From positions 4,073,001 to 4,137,000 of the forward strand of contig JAXDDX010000014.1 in the NCBI GenBank assembly GCA_034670405.1: 64,000 bases of DNA. Direction: 5' to 3'. Of the stretch, positions 24,253 to 37,221 are shown piece by piece (within the stretch, counting starts at the first letter, position 1; each line of letters opens with the position of its first letter). The notes below the pieces were generated by a model, which searched no databases, was not told the DNA's origin, and was given only the letters and a program-made list of their open reading frames with translations. The DNA comes from Hoplostethus atlanticus (taxonomy: Eukaryota; Chordata; Actinopteri; Trachichthyiformes; Trachichthyidae). The translations under genes were made by a program, and so were the position numbers.

Positions 24253-26046
24253 TTCTCCAGGTGTGTATTGGCCATCCAGTCCTGAATAATGGGTATAATT
24301 AGCTGGTCACACTTGATGAATTCAGACCACTGTGTAGTAGAGAGCCTTTACATACCATAAGTAACACTCATGCTCAAGACAATCACTGGGTAATGGGCTA
24401 TTTTCCTCCCAATTGGGACGCTAAACGCCTCATCCCCACTTTTCCTAATTACCCAATTAAGGCTTATTCTGCAGATTTGTTTTTCCTTGTCCTCTTCTCC
24501 TTTAGCTTGGCAGTGTAAAGTCTGTTTTAGCAGTAATATGCTATGATCACAGCAGAGACATTGAGAACACAGAAAGTGCAGCATAATGTACATACAGTAA
24601 AGCTCTTACATATTTGGAGACAAGCTATATCAATTATGTCGCATTTTTCTGTTCTCTGCTAAATGTACATTTTGCCACGTTTGTTCAAAATGCACTGCAA
24701 AGTACGCAGTCTGTGTTTCTTCCTGGGCTTAAGAAATAACATTTTATGTCAGATGATGGATTTACAGAGCAATATTGTTGAAGATATCTATAGGACATAG
24801 ATGACAGATGAAGATGACAACCATCAGTCAATATCTGTGCTATTTTAGCTGAGAGATAGAATGGAAAAGTGGAGTTGAGAGACCAAAATGGGAAAGAGGA
24901 GTGAACGGTGAAGCATGGCAAATGGAAACGTATATCTGAGAGGGGGAATGGAAAGTATATCTGAGCGAGTGAGTGGTGAAGCATGGCAGAGAAAGGGGAT
25001 GGGAGAACACAGAGGCGGCTGAGAGGCTGAGGAGATCCCATATGTTGCGCGGGGCTTGTTACCGACTGTGTAGTGAAGTGTGGGGCCTGTGTGTCAATGA
25101 TAATAGACTTGGGGACTTGAAGGCCAGGGGCCGGGCTGTGGGAGGGGTGAGGTGTTCAGGGGGTTAGATAGGCTAGACGAGGACCTGGTATACCTGTGCA
25201 GGGTCTGGGGAGAGGAGCAGCTGGCAGACAGGCAAGCACAACGGTTCGCGGTCAGAGGTTGTACGGATGATGTCTTCCTGTGTCGACCTGTCTGCTGTTT
25301 GTCTGCGGGGACTGTTTCAGGCCCGTCCTTTCAAGATGCGAGGTTGACTTCGTCCAAACAGTCCAACGGAAACGATCTGTGGAGGTTTAACCTGCACGTA
25401 AATGTGGTGATATGTCGGTTGCAGCATTCCTGTAACTGGGTTGAAACCCCTGTCCGTCTGTCTGTCTTTCTATCCTCCCCGTGGGCTGTTAGCTATGCTG
25501 GGCGTCTGTCACAGCCCCAGCAGTGTGTTGCAGAAACAGAGAAGAGGCCATCTGGACTGGGTCACACTGTAGCAGCGACCACACGGGACGCAGCCAGAAC
25601 TCCTCTCCATATCACAATGACTGTCTGGGTGGGAAGAAATAACAACAGACAAACACCGAACGGGCTATGGGAACATTTCCCTCTCACACGTCTACTTACA
25701 GTGGTGTTTTTCTTTCCACGGAGCCCTCCCTTTACTCGCTCTCTGAATCTTACTCTTTCTTCCCACCTCTTGAGATAGTTCTGCTTACATGAGTTTATAA
25801 ATCCTTTTTGTGTTGCTCCATTTATTCATGCTTTGTCTTTGCACTGCTTGCTTTGCCTCATTCAAAAGGAGAGCAGTGTGTGTCTGCGGAGAACATTGGG
25901 AAAAGAGCCTTTTGTTGCTGATTTGAAAGAGCAGCTTCCAGTCTGACAAATGGCGGCATACTGATAGGGACCAACAGACGTATGTACTCACACACACACA
26001 TACACACACAGCCCTGGCAGATACACATATGAAAGCTCTCATCACA

Positions 26047-26088
<42 letters not shown>

Positions 26089-26398
26089 TGCTGCTTAGGT
26101 GAAGTGTGTCTGTACAGGGAAGGTAACAAAGCTCCACCTCTCTTGTCAAAATCCAAATGAGAGGAGAGGGAAACACAAAACCTAAAATTCACCTTTTGAA
26201 ACGTGCATTTCCATAACATTGGACCAGTTGCTGGCACTTCTTTTTCCTCTCTGTCATTGTGGAGGTATCTGCCTGCTGTGAATGCTGTGTTGTGTTGTGT
26301 GTATGACACTCTTGACCCGTATTTTTGGGCCAGTGTCACCCTCTCCAAAGCTCCTGGATGGGATCCTCAGCGTCTAAGTCCTCATGAACATCTCTCTC

Positions 26399-26431
<33 letters not shown>

Positions 26432-27590
26432 GTGTAAGATAATGAACTCTCAGACGGACGTGGATGACCCTCGTTATACACTTTCCATCTATCTCTGCTG
26501 TGAGAGAGAGAGGGAGGGTGAAGTAGAGTGAAAGGATGAACTACAGAGTGGTAGTAACATTATACAGACAGAGATGGAAACCCTTGGACTGTACTGCCCT
26601 GTGCTACTCTGGATAATGGACAAGGTTGAGCTGCATTGTGGCCCTGTCTCTAGCAGATGAAGAAGGAAAATGTCTTTTTTTGCGGACTGCCAGGTCCAAC
26701 CCGGCATTGATCCCTGCCAACCAGCTAGGCCCATGCAGCACTGGATACAGCAGGAGCCTATTATCTTGGAGATTACTTTCAAAGCTCTTCATTTTGTCCT
26801 CATGCCTTTGGATCGGCCCCTGACACAAGGGGCTGATTGAGTGTCTTGCAGCCCTGCAGCCCCAACTCTGAAATAATACAGACTGAACTTCGGCCTCAAC
26901 CAACCACAGCCTTTAATTCACAGTTACGCTCACCCCTCTGACCTCCATTCTCTCCTCTCTTTATCACCTTCATACAGCTAACCTCTCCTCCTCTGTGTTC
27001 ACCTTTCCACTCCGTCTCCTTTAACATCTCACGCTTTTTGTCTCCTTCTAAATACATCCCCAGTTCTATTTTCTCTTCCCCAGTAAGTTTTTCTTTTCAC
27101 TTCCCCTGGTCAATGTATATCCTCTTTTTGTCTTGGTATTTAATAGAAGTCAAAATTGAGACTGAAGCACCAAAATTATATATATATATCATATAATGAT
27201 ATATATGGTATAATGAACACAAAGTCAAGAGTCAATCAGGAAATGTCAACTCCATTGTAGACGCACTGGAAATATCTCATCACATGACGTCACGTTTGTT
27301 CAGTTAATCACAGGTATATGAAAAATACACTGCCAAAAAACCCAAAATGGACCCAGAAATACAAGGTAAATCGGCATTTTTTTAACAAAATTAAAGGGTT
27401 TTAGGGTCAATTTCTTCTTTAAAGGATGATCAACAGTAGCTGCTGTTTTGCACTTCCCTTTATTTTCCCTTTTTGTGCTGGAACCTCTTTGTATTTTGTT
27501 TTTTTCCATTTTGTGGCTAATTGTTCAGATACCGGACATTCTGTTGAGATAGATGTTTTTATTTTTGATAAACCAACCCAGCAAGCATTT
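23181..27590. other. Intergenic DNA, no gene supported
   Basis: Contains (GT)n at 24226-24252, (CA)n at 26050-26085, (CT)n at 26393-26431 and a short (TA)n near 27180. Around 24900-24985 the phrase GTGAAGCATGGCA appears twice, suggesting a local duplication. A 208-codon open frame at 25152-25778 is discussed under findings; no exon was recognised. Confidence 0.55.
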
Positions 27591-27860
27591 TTACATTACA
27601 TTAGAGTCATTTAGCAGCTGCTTTTATCCAAAGCGACTTACAAAAAGTGCATTCAACGTAGGTAGGCAAGAGAAGAACTCAGCAGGTATCTCAACAGTCA
27701 CCAGAAATAAGTGCATTTCAAACAAGCATCTAGGAGCATAACCAGTGCCAAAGTAAGAGTGCAATAAGATACACACGCTCACACATTCTTTTTTGTAAAC
27801 AGATAAAACAAATAGGCAAGTGCTAAGAGGAAGGGTCAGGGTAGTATTTTTGACGGATGA
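27591..27860. repeat. Teleost interspersed repeat, copy 1
   Basis: The phrases ACATTACATTA, GTCATTTAGCAGCTGCTTT, CAAAGCGACTTACA, GTGCATTCAAC and AACAAGCATCTAGGAGCA follow in the same order and orientation as in the copy at 47861-48130, with many point differences. The CATTTAGCAG..TTTTATCCAAAG..GACTTACA core is a familiar dispersed element in many fish genomes. I did not assign a family name; no coding capacity is seen. Confidence 0.75.
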
Positions 27861-30800
27861 CGACATGCAGGGAGCAGCATCAACCCAAACATTTTCACTA
27901 TATAGTTGCAGGGTAAAAAATGAATACCCTGATAAAACTGAAATCAGAAAGATATGTTCACAAAAACAATACAGGTAGCATCTACGCAAGTATCAACGTA
28001 CATATCAACGTCACTCCTGGAGTGGATAGTGGTCGTACTGTGGGGTTTGTAAGTAATAGGGTCTCCTAACCTTCCCTCCATGTGTGGTTGTGGTCGACCC
28101 CCTTCTCTCCTGGCCTCCAGCACCTCTTCCCTAGATAGCAAAGAGCTACTTAGTAGTAGAAGACTTAAGTAGTAAATTCTGATTTAACTGTTGAATTGGA
28201 AATACATTATTTATCATGTTTCTTTTCTTTTTAATTAACCTTTTTCTTTCTCTCTGCTCCCTCATTTCTTTACAATTCAAGACCCTGTGTTTTAGATTTA
28301 CTGGTAGTCAACACGGTTGAAATTCCCAAGGTGGCGTTTTGTGGTTTAAACTTTACCTTGTCATATTAGTATTAATATGTGGAGCTCACCACAAATATAA
28401 TAAGTGTTAGCCTATAATAAGTTATTCCTCATTAAAGCAAAAATATGCTCTACATGACTTGCATTTCAGGTTGAACAAACACAAAGTAAACACATTTAAT
28501 TTAGAGGATGTTAGTTAGTTAATTAGGAAAACGATTCAACTCAATTCAAATCATAAGAAAACAATTGAATACATTCCTTTCCTTTACTTTCAGACTTATT
28601 TTCTTTCTCAATCTCTTTGCTCTAGTTTTTCAGGCCATCTGTCCATCCATCAATAGCGTACCTTAGATGGATCTTCCTCTCAACAAGAACATTAGGCGAG
28701 TATTCCTCTTGGCTTGGTGGATGGATTATTCCAGCATAACAGGTGCATGTGTCATGCAGCCAAGCACCATGATTACTTCACGAGGTTGCTGACCTGCCAT
28801 TACAGACAGTCATGGAAATTGAGAACATAATTAATCTGTATGGCTCCCTTCCTTTTATTTGGTTGGCTTTTAATTTTTCTGATTGATTTAGAGTGTGTTT
28901 TGCAACTCAGCAGTCGAGGGGCCAAAATTAGGTTGGTCAATTCCTGTCCTGCTCTGGTCTGAGCCAATTGATTCCACGGCAAGGTTATATTCCCTGGACC
29001 ATATTGATCAATTAATCATGATGGATTTCCAATTGTCAGAGGCCACAGTTTGTAAAGTCCTCCTTTAATACCATAGAGACTGATGGAATAACCTCGGCTG
29101 GCCTTGACAGAGGCCAATACGATCAAGAATAAATAATTTTTTCACACTGTACTCACAGTGAAAAATATTTAATATGGGAGAAAGAATAAGATTTTTACCA
29201 AAAGTTTTACAGCTCGGACAATGTTGTCGCAAAAATGTGACTGAAATGAAAACATTGTTAGCTGTACTCTGAGAGTACGTGTAAATTCGATGTGACTGAA
29301 AAATGATGAGTGAATGATGGGTTGTGACAGTGATTGGTCTCAGGTGCAGCATTAAAATCGCATGAAATGTATCTCTGGCACCTCATTAAAAAAGATTGCA
29401 CTACTCTTGTTTCATATTCTGATAAATAAAATACAATCCGCCCAACAATTGTATTAAATGACACTGGGGCCTGAGCATCTCGTAAAATATACAAGATTCT
29501 ATACAGCGTGTGATGAGGCACCTCCCCCTCTTTGATTAGTGTCTCAGTGGTTCAGATGGAGGGCAGAAGGTGAATTGATCTGAGTGGTGTCCTGTTCCTA
29601 GGCAGCAGCCTGGCCATTTGATGGAAGTCAGGAGGGGACAGCTAGACCATTGGCAGGGAAGCGTGAGACTGAATGACATTACTCTGCGGTGGGGGAGGGG
29701 AGAGGTGGAGGGAGAGCAGGAGAAGAGGGAGAGCAGATCTGTTGCTAAGCCATGCTTTGTCCTTCAACAGACCTTGGACAGACAATAATAACCCGACAGC
29801 CACGCCTCCCACTGCTCCTCCAATGTTCTGTGCTTTTCTCACATCTCTCGTTCACACGAGCACTCATCATTTCCAATTAAGGAAATGTCAATGTGAGGCT
29901 GAAGTCACAGAGGTGTCATCAAAGCCCCATCAAGGCTCCTCTGCTTGGAGGCCTTGTATGTTCCTCTCTTCCAGTGACAGAGGCATGAAAATGGAGGGAT
30001 GGAAGAATGGCTGCAGAGGCCACAGCACCTGAACAAGACACACACACACACAGATTGCATGGCTACCCGTCTCATTTCTTTTTCAAGGATGGAAACCTAA
30101 CTCAAGCCTAATCGTGCACACACAAACACATTTTTTTCCCATTCCCAAGGCATATTCCAATCAGTGCTCAACCCACCATGACACATTAGTGACTAATTGA
30201 AGACTTTGTAATTATGAATGCTCATACATACAGAGCAGAGGCAGATAATCCCTGAATGTGTCTCCAGCTGCTGAATGTGCACTGACAGTAAGTGGCTCTA
30301 TTCAGAGACCGAGCGGAAGACGTCCTCATTCCCTGTTACTGCCATGTGCTTGACAGGCATCATCTCTGACAAAACTATGTGTGGCACTGCAGTAATTGAC
30401 ATGCAAATCTGAAAAACACTGCAGGGGTGGCAAACATCAGCATATTTCTCCTATTAAAGTTGGGTGGCTGGATGGAAGGCTGTGTGATCTGTATCCCGCT
30501 ATGCTTACCCGCTAGGAACAGTGAGGAGGCTGATCTGAATCAATGGATACCAAGCTGTCTCTATGGTATACCTCTGATTGCCACTTCTACACAACTGCAT
30601 GTCACATGCCCTTTTTCTGAATTGTCAATGTGTGTTTTTCTATTTGATGACAAGGAGGAGATCTAGTGAGGGGACAAGGAAGAGAGAGGCAGCAGGAAAC
30701 AAAGACAAAGAGAGGGAGGGAAAGGGCTGGAGAGATCAAAAGAAACAACTGAAGAGTGAGAGAGTGAGGAGGCTGAGAGAGTAAGACACACCTCCACATA

Positions 30801-31334
30801 TTGTTATCATTATGCAATATGTGCCCTCAAAAACATACTAGTTTCAGCAAACATACTGACAAACAAAGAACCCAATGAACACCTATATAGCTTGCTATCG
30901 CCTTATTTGCACTGTAGTGATACTCTCATACTCTATTAACTCAACACTTTTCTCTAGAATACGAAATTGCTCTGGACATCTCAACGTAGATGATGAGACC
31001 TGCTGCCCGTTGTTGCCGTAGTATATGCAGATTTTTTATTACACGCTGAGAATTAACAAGCAGACCAGGCCAGGGACCCTTTGAATTCCCATTTTCCTGC
31101 TTTTCCATTTCCATATCAGCAGTGTAAGTTATGCATAATGAATTATTCAGGATGTGTGTGTAAATTATAGGAGATAGTGATGATAATTGAATAAAGGTGC
31201 AGGACCTTCACTGTGATTGTAACTGATGTGGAGGGAGGGACAATTGCTTTTTATAGCACATCTCACCACACTCACCATGCTTATTATTCAAATTCAACCA
31301 TGGAATTTTTTTGCATGCAAGAACACCCCCCCTA

Positions 31335-31366
<32 letters not shown>

Positions 31367-31880
31367 CACAGACAGATATATACATACATGCATCGATAGA
31401 TAAATGTTGGTACATCATCTACTCAATTTCTCACAGTGGCTGGTTTTCTCTGCGTGTTAGAAGGTGGCATCATGTGTGATTATAATGCCAAACAAGCTGA
31501 CATGTGTGTGTGTTGTAGAGTGAGGGAATGTGTGTGTGTGTGTGTGTGTATGTGAGTGAGGAAATGAGTGAGTCTGTGCATATGTGTGCGTGTGTGTTGT
31601 AACATCATGTGAGTGCTGATATGTGTGTGCATCAGTTCAAGCTAAGTTCAAGAGTTGATTGGGTTCTTTGTTTGCTGAAACATGTTTTTGTGGGCACATA
31701 TTGCATAATGATTACATATAGCTCATGCGTGGAAGTGTGTCTTACTGGGTGAGTGGGTGTGTGTGAATGTGAACATGTGCATGTGGGAAAAGACTTCTCA
31801 TGAGTCAGGGAAGAGGGTCAAGGCTATCTTGGAGACTGGGGAAGATGACAACCACCAGCTATGGGCTTGAGCTAATGTTG
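27861..31880. other. Intergenic DNA with possible conserved non-coding blocks
   Basis: No exon is supported. The stretches 28640-29060, 30170-30425 and 31060-31200 are AT-rich, low in simple repeats and contain many homeodomain- and POU-type words (TAATTA, GATCAATTAATCATGA, ATGCAAAT, TTATGCATAATGAATTA), which is how fish enhancers often look. (CA)n at 31340-31364 and (GT)n at 31530-31549 follow. Confidence 0.4.
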
Positions 31881-31884
31881 GAGC

Positions 31885-32450
31885 TAGGGATGCACCGATC
31901 AGGTTTTCTGGGGCCAATCCCAATTGCCAATTGCATGTTACCTCGACTTTCTACTAACAAGGGCACATCATGTAAAATTGCACAGCAAGTATAAATAGTG
32001 TAATTCCAATATAGCACTGTGATAACAGATTATTGTATGGCTGCATGACATAGCTGGCCTATCCATGTGTAAATAAATCAAGATTTTATCCAATCAATTA
32101 CATGTTAGCGTGTGCACCTATTGTGTCCAATATATTAAAGTGGTTCTACTTGATGATCATAGGCTGTGAAATTCAAAATTACATTGTCAGAAATGACCTA
32201 TTAATGCCAGATGGACAACATGCCTCCACAACTAAAGTTCAGCTGACTGCCTCTAATGGGTCCAAACGTTTTATGCCGTTTGTTCGACCACTTTCCTGAT
32301 CTGGCAATTGAAACTTTTGTTGTCTTTGATCAGGCAGTTGAAACGGTGATCAGCCGATCTCCAATGAACTATTTAGAACATTTAGCAGCCGATTACGATC
32401 GGTGGCTGATTGATCAGTGCTCGACTAGTTGGAGCACCGATTCAGCAAGG
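31885..32450. mobile_element. Degenerate element with hAT-like GGATGCACCGATC end
   Basis: TAGGGATGCACCGATC at 31885-31900 matches the terminal motif common to a group of non-autonomous vertebrate hAT elements. Toward 32450 GATCGG and GATCAG words recur (CAGCCGATC, ACGATCGGTGG, GAGCACCGATT), as in such elements, but no exact inverted right end or target duplication was found, so both limits are approximate and the copy looks old. Confidence 0.4.
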
Positions 32451-34490
32451 GGTGACAGTGATCATACATCTATCCTGTACTGTACTGTAGGAGATATTCT
32501 ATCTCAAATGTTAAGTACAACTGAATACGCATATTTTGACACAAAACAGTTAACAAACTAGTTGCAAGATCGTTTGTAATACCCTTTGACATCTGAAAAT
32601 ACAAATATTTGAGCTCCTCTAAGGGGCAGAGCAACTGTGAAGTAGTAAATTCTAGGTATACTATGTAAGATTATGTGATATAGTGCCCCATGTAGGTGAA
32701 AAGATGAATGATGAGTCTAAATCAAAACAAAGACAAAACCTGTCTCCACCCCCCCTGTCCAAACAGCTGCGTACACCCCGCCTCACTGAGCAAAACAAAA
32801 GACATGAATTAATCAACACTGATTGTGAAAACTTCTAACAACAGAAGTCAGTTAGGAGTAGTAAAGGACAGGACCTGCACTAATCATGCACAGTAACGTG
32901 GTAATGATTTCTATCATGAAACATGGTGCAAAGTGCAACACAGTAATAGCTGGGGATCTGCATGGGTTACACTGCAGGGCTTGTGAGCTACACATTATAA
33001 TCATCAAGGTTAATACATCTGCTTTAGCACATCAAAATGTTGATGTTGACCATGTTGACCAAATATTGATGTGCGTTAGCTTGATGGTGGTGTTGCTTGA
33101 TGGAGTTGATGGTGATAACATTAACGTTATCTCTCCCCTTTGTATTAGGTTGCTCTCTGTACATATATTTACAGAACAGAATACAATATCATTCCTCAGC
33201 TGATCAGTTGGCTAAACATAGCTGCGGTTAGCATAACAGATGAACAGCTTATAACGTTAGTAGTAGTAGTAGGGCTAGACAGGGTTCCCCTATAGCAATA
33301 GTCATTTGTCATAACAAATATTAGATAATGTAATTTGTGTTTACCTGTCAAGGAGAAAGGCCAATTCTGCATCATCTTGAATTTCTTTGGCCTTCCTTGT
33401 TCTTTCAATAGCAATGCCAATGTCTTGTTTTTGTTCTCTATCAAAGGCAATTTGGGAAGCATACTGGGGTTTCTGCTCTTATGAGTGACTGCTCCTCCAC
33501 CCTTGTTTCCACTACACACCTGTCGTTGGGGAAAGGGTTGGGGATGGGAGGGGCTCCAGCTGTAGGGGAGGAGCTTTTTTACAGCCCATAAAAAATACAT
33601 TGAGCTGAATACAAGGGACAACAAATCAAACAACAAACAAAATTGAGGATGAATAGATTAGTTATCACCCTCCACCACATCTTTTGACCTACTGAGGCTA
33701 GATGAAAGTGAAAATCATACATAGACTGCCTTTAATTATGTTGAACTACCCTATCCATCTAAGTAGAGTATCACCATGCAACTTGCTTCCAACATCTTAA
33801 ACATATTAAATAGTGAAGGCACAAATATCATGCTCAGGTGTTTTGTGTTGAATTCTCCCAAAGTGTCAGCCCTTGACTTCTTGATGCAATCTAAAATATC
33901 ACATTATGTGCAATGACCAAGATCACTATGGTAACAGTGATATGCTTTAGATGTACAGTTAAATCTCTTTGTGATGCTGACCCAAACATAAGCCATTAGA
34001 CCAAAAGGAAAGCATTGTTACAACAAGCCTAGCCAACATTAGTGTTGTTCTAAACCATCTTAACTTACCAGAGCACCGAATCGATTCACAACACAGGGTC
34101 AGTTTATCATGTAGCTCTAAAGAAGCACCTACACGTTACAGGTAGGGGTTAAGTCAGCGGATGGAGCATGGGGGTAGGGGGAGCTGAATGGCTGCTCAGG
34201 GGACTGTTGACAAATCCCCAGATATTGATTGGATGCGAGAGCTTCTGGACACATATGTCTGAACTGATCCTCTCAGAGCTTGGGTGAGATGCTGTTAACT
34301 GGGAGCAGAAGAGGAAGCTGGAGAATATTGAACATTGTGACAGAGACGTATGTATTGGAAAGAAAATGTTTGTCTGTCTCTCCGACAGCCTTATCGGTAC
34401 TTGGTTTACTATAGACAGCAGTATGCAGCACTAAATGACTGATTACCCTGTGATCGTGTTGGTTGGTTGCTACATTTGAACTGTGTGTAT

Positions 34491-34496
<6 letters not shown>

Positions 34497-34530
<34 letters not shown>
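34497..34530. repeat. (GT)n microsatellite
   Basis: About 17 uninterrupted GT units; (CA)n at 34685-34719 lies close by. Confidence 0.95.
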
Positions 34531-34533
<3 letters not shown>

Positions 34534-37169
34534 TGTGCTGGTCCTGCTGGTCTAGTCAGAGAGATATAGGTCTGTTTTTATTGACATAGTAGGGATCTGG
34601 CCAGGAAACTGCACCCTTGTCAGCAATACTCAGCAGGACAGTCAATCACCACCCAGCTTGGAAGTTGCCTTCCTCTGATGTTCAACACACACACACACAC
34701 ACACATGCACACACACACGTTTGTACATGATATACTCAATTCATTTCTCTTTTTTGTTGGCTGTTTTTGTGTGTTAGAGAAAATGTTATTACGATTATAT
34801 CGCCTAGCAAGCTGATACGTGTTTTGTGTCAGCGAGTGAGTTGGTGAATGAACGCAGACTCGCAGACGCAGAAGCATAAATCAGGCTCACGCCAACAGAC
34901 GCCATCCACTGCATGACAGGCACTGACTGATCTCGATCCCATTTCTGATGGGAAAAAGATGGAAAGATATAAAAAAAGTGGTTTTGCTCTTGGACAAGGG
35001 TAAAACAAGGGTTAGGTTTAGAGTGCACAATACATAGTTATTACCGATTCAGCTCTGACTGGCTGGGCAGATGGAACCAGAGAAACGTGAGGTGAACTCT
35101 GGCTGCAGTAACTACTTCTGACCATCAGATGGCAATGGCTTTCTTCACTGTATGATGAGAAAATTATGGTATTGCGGACCTGTGTGTGTGTTTCGTCATC
35201 CATACATTACCATGCATGCAGGCTGATAGTATTGTGCCCATAGGCTGAGACAACAAAGGAAAGGCCATTCTATGATTCTCTAAAATGGCTACAACAATGG
35301 GACAAAGGCCAGTTTGATACACAGACTCATAACAGGACGGACCCAGAATTATACAGTCAAATGAAACTGAAATGTCATTTTAAAATGGCATAAATCTTGT
35401 CTGAAAAAGAACATATAGGCATAAGCCGATGACATTACGCTGTTCGTCTGTTATAGTCACTGCCCTCTTAATTGGACGTAGTTACTGTGATTCAGTTAGC
35501 ATTACATTCTTCCCTACTAATACCTCTGGTGAGGTCATTGGTATTTTATGGTCACCTATTGATTGTGTGATTAGCGGTCCAACGGGGTCCACCCACTGCA
35601 TGTCCAATAGGAGAGTAATGGTAATTGAGCGAGCTATCAATGGTAAAGCAGGACATTGACCACAGGAACATGATGGTGGGGGTGGGTGGGGTTGTGTTAG
35701 TAGCAGTCAACCTAACCTTCACCTCTGTAGCCATCTTGACCTGCTGTGACCCCTCCCAATCTCTCAGTCCTAACCCTGACTCTTTGCCACATGACATGAT
35801 GCTTGGAAACAGCCCCAGTGTTTCTACAGAGAAGTAGGTCCGTCCATTAGGCTTATTATCCTTCATCCTGCGGGTGATGATGCAATTTGAGAGCAATACA
35901 ATCATCACACAGATCTAGTAAAACCATGGGATTGAAGCACACCCTCAGGCCTGTTCCTGTTTTTATATGTTTCTGTTCTCATCAAGATGAGCTCAGCAGC
36001 TTCATATTGGCGTGTCTGTGGTTCTAAAGCTTCAGTCAAAGACTTGTATACACTGAAGTTCCTTGTTTTTCTGTCTGTCTTCCGAGGCTTCAAAGAGGAT
36101 TCAAAACAGGGGTAATCGGTTGGTTTGACCCTCCTTAACTCTTTGCCACTCTCAAGCCTCAAGATGTCGTTGCAATTAATTTGTATTTACTTGAGCATCT
36201 TGAGTCTGAATGCGACCAATGTAACACATGCAGACATTTCAGAATAAGAGTGATACGCAAACCAAACAAACCCAAGAAATAGGCTTGTATTGTACAGCAT
36301 TATGGCCTTGAATCATGGGTTTGGTTTGCAGGATTTGGTGAGGCAGATGAAGCAAAGTGATTTATATTGTCCTGGGACTCCTGGGTCAGAGGGAGGGAGA
36401 AAAGGGAGGGTGCTTTTGACAGGGTTATAGTGACCATAGATGTATGGATGAAGAAGAGGATCAGAGCAGTGAACACCACAGACCCCCTAGCCAGCGAAGA
36501 GGCAAGCAACAAGAAACCACTACTACCACAAACTACTATACACTCAAGCAATAAACAACTCAACTTAGATGTATGTCCAGAAAACCAACTTCTCATTACT
36601 CCAGTGTATGAACTGCAAACTGACAGACTGTAACACCACATTATTCATTTCAGTATAACAGAAATTAATTGAATTCAACTGAAGAGAAGAGAGGGTAGAA
36701 TAAATGATCCAACAGGGCTTAAGCCACCACTATTCACCTTTCTGCCTGTCCTGACAACTCTCCAAGCATTAGCCCCCACCCGTTCACTAAAAACACCCAT
36801 CCATCTCTGTCCAGTAACTTACTTTTCAACTGGGCAAGAGACAGCTGGGCAAACACTGACCCGTTTTGGCCCCTTTCCCCATGACCCCTTAAGCCGACCT
36901 TGCCCCCCTAGCTCCCCATTTAGCCCCCCACTCCCGGGGCCCCCTAGTTCAAGCGGCCCACCTCACCAGCCAACTGGACCCGATGCCCACCCAGGCTCTG
37001 TGTCCCCCCGTGGGAGTGACGCGTGAGACGCAGGAATTCTAAACACTTCAGAGCTCAGGGCAAATACAGAAGGTCAGTCCAGACAACGGAGCAGGGTCGG
37101 CAATCTGAATCTAACTCTCTCTTTAGACAGAACCAGAGACGTCTGCCAGGGCAGAGGATGGGGAGAGGA

Positions 37170-37170
<1 letters not shown>

Positions 37171-37221
<51 letters not shown>
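37171..37221. repeat. (TTTC)n microsatellite
   Basis: About 12-13 perfect tetranucleotide units. Confidence 0.97.
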
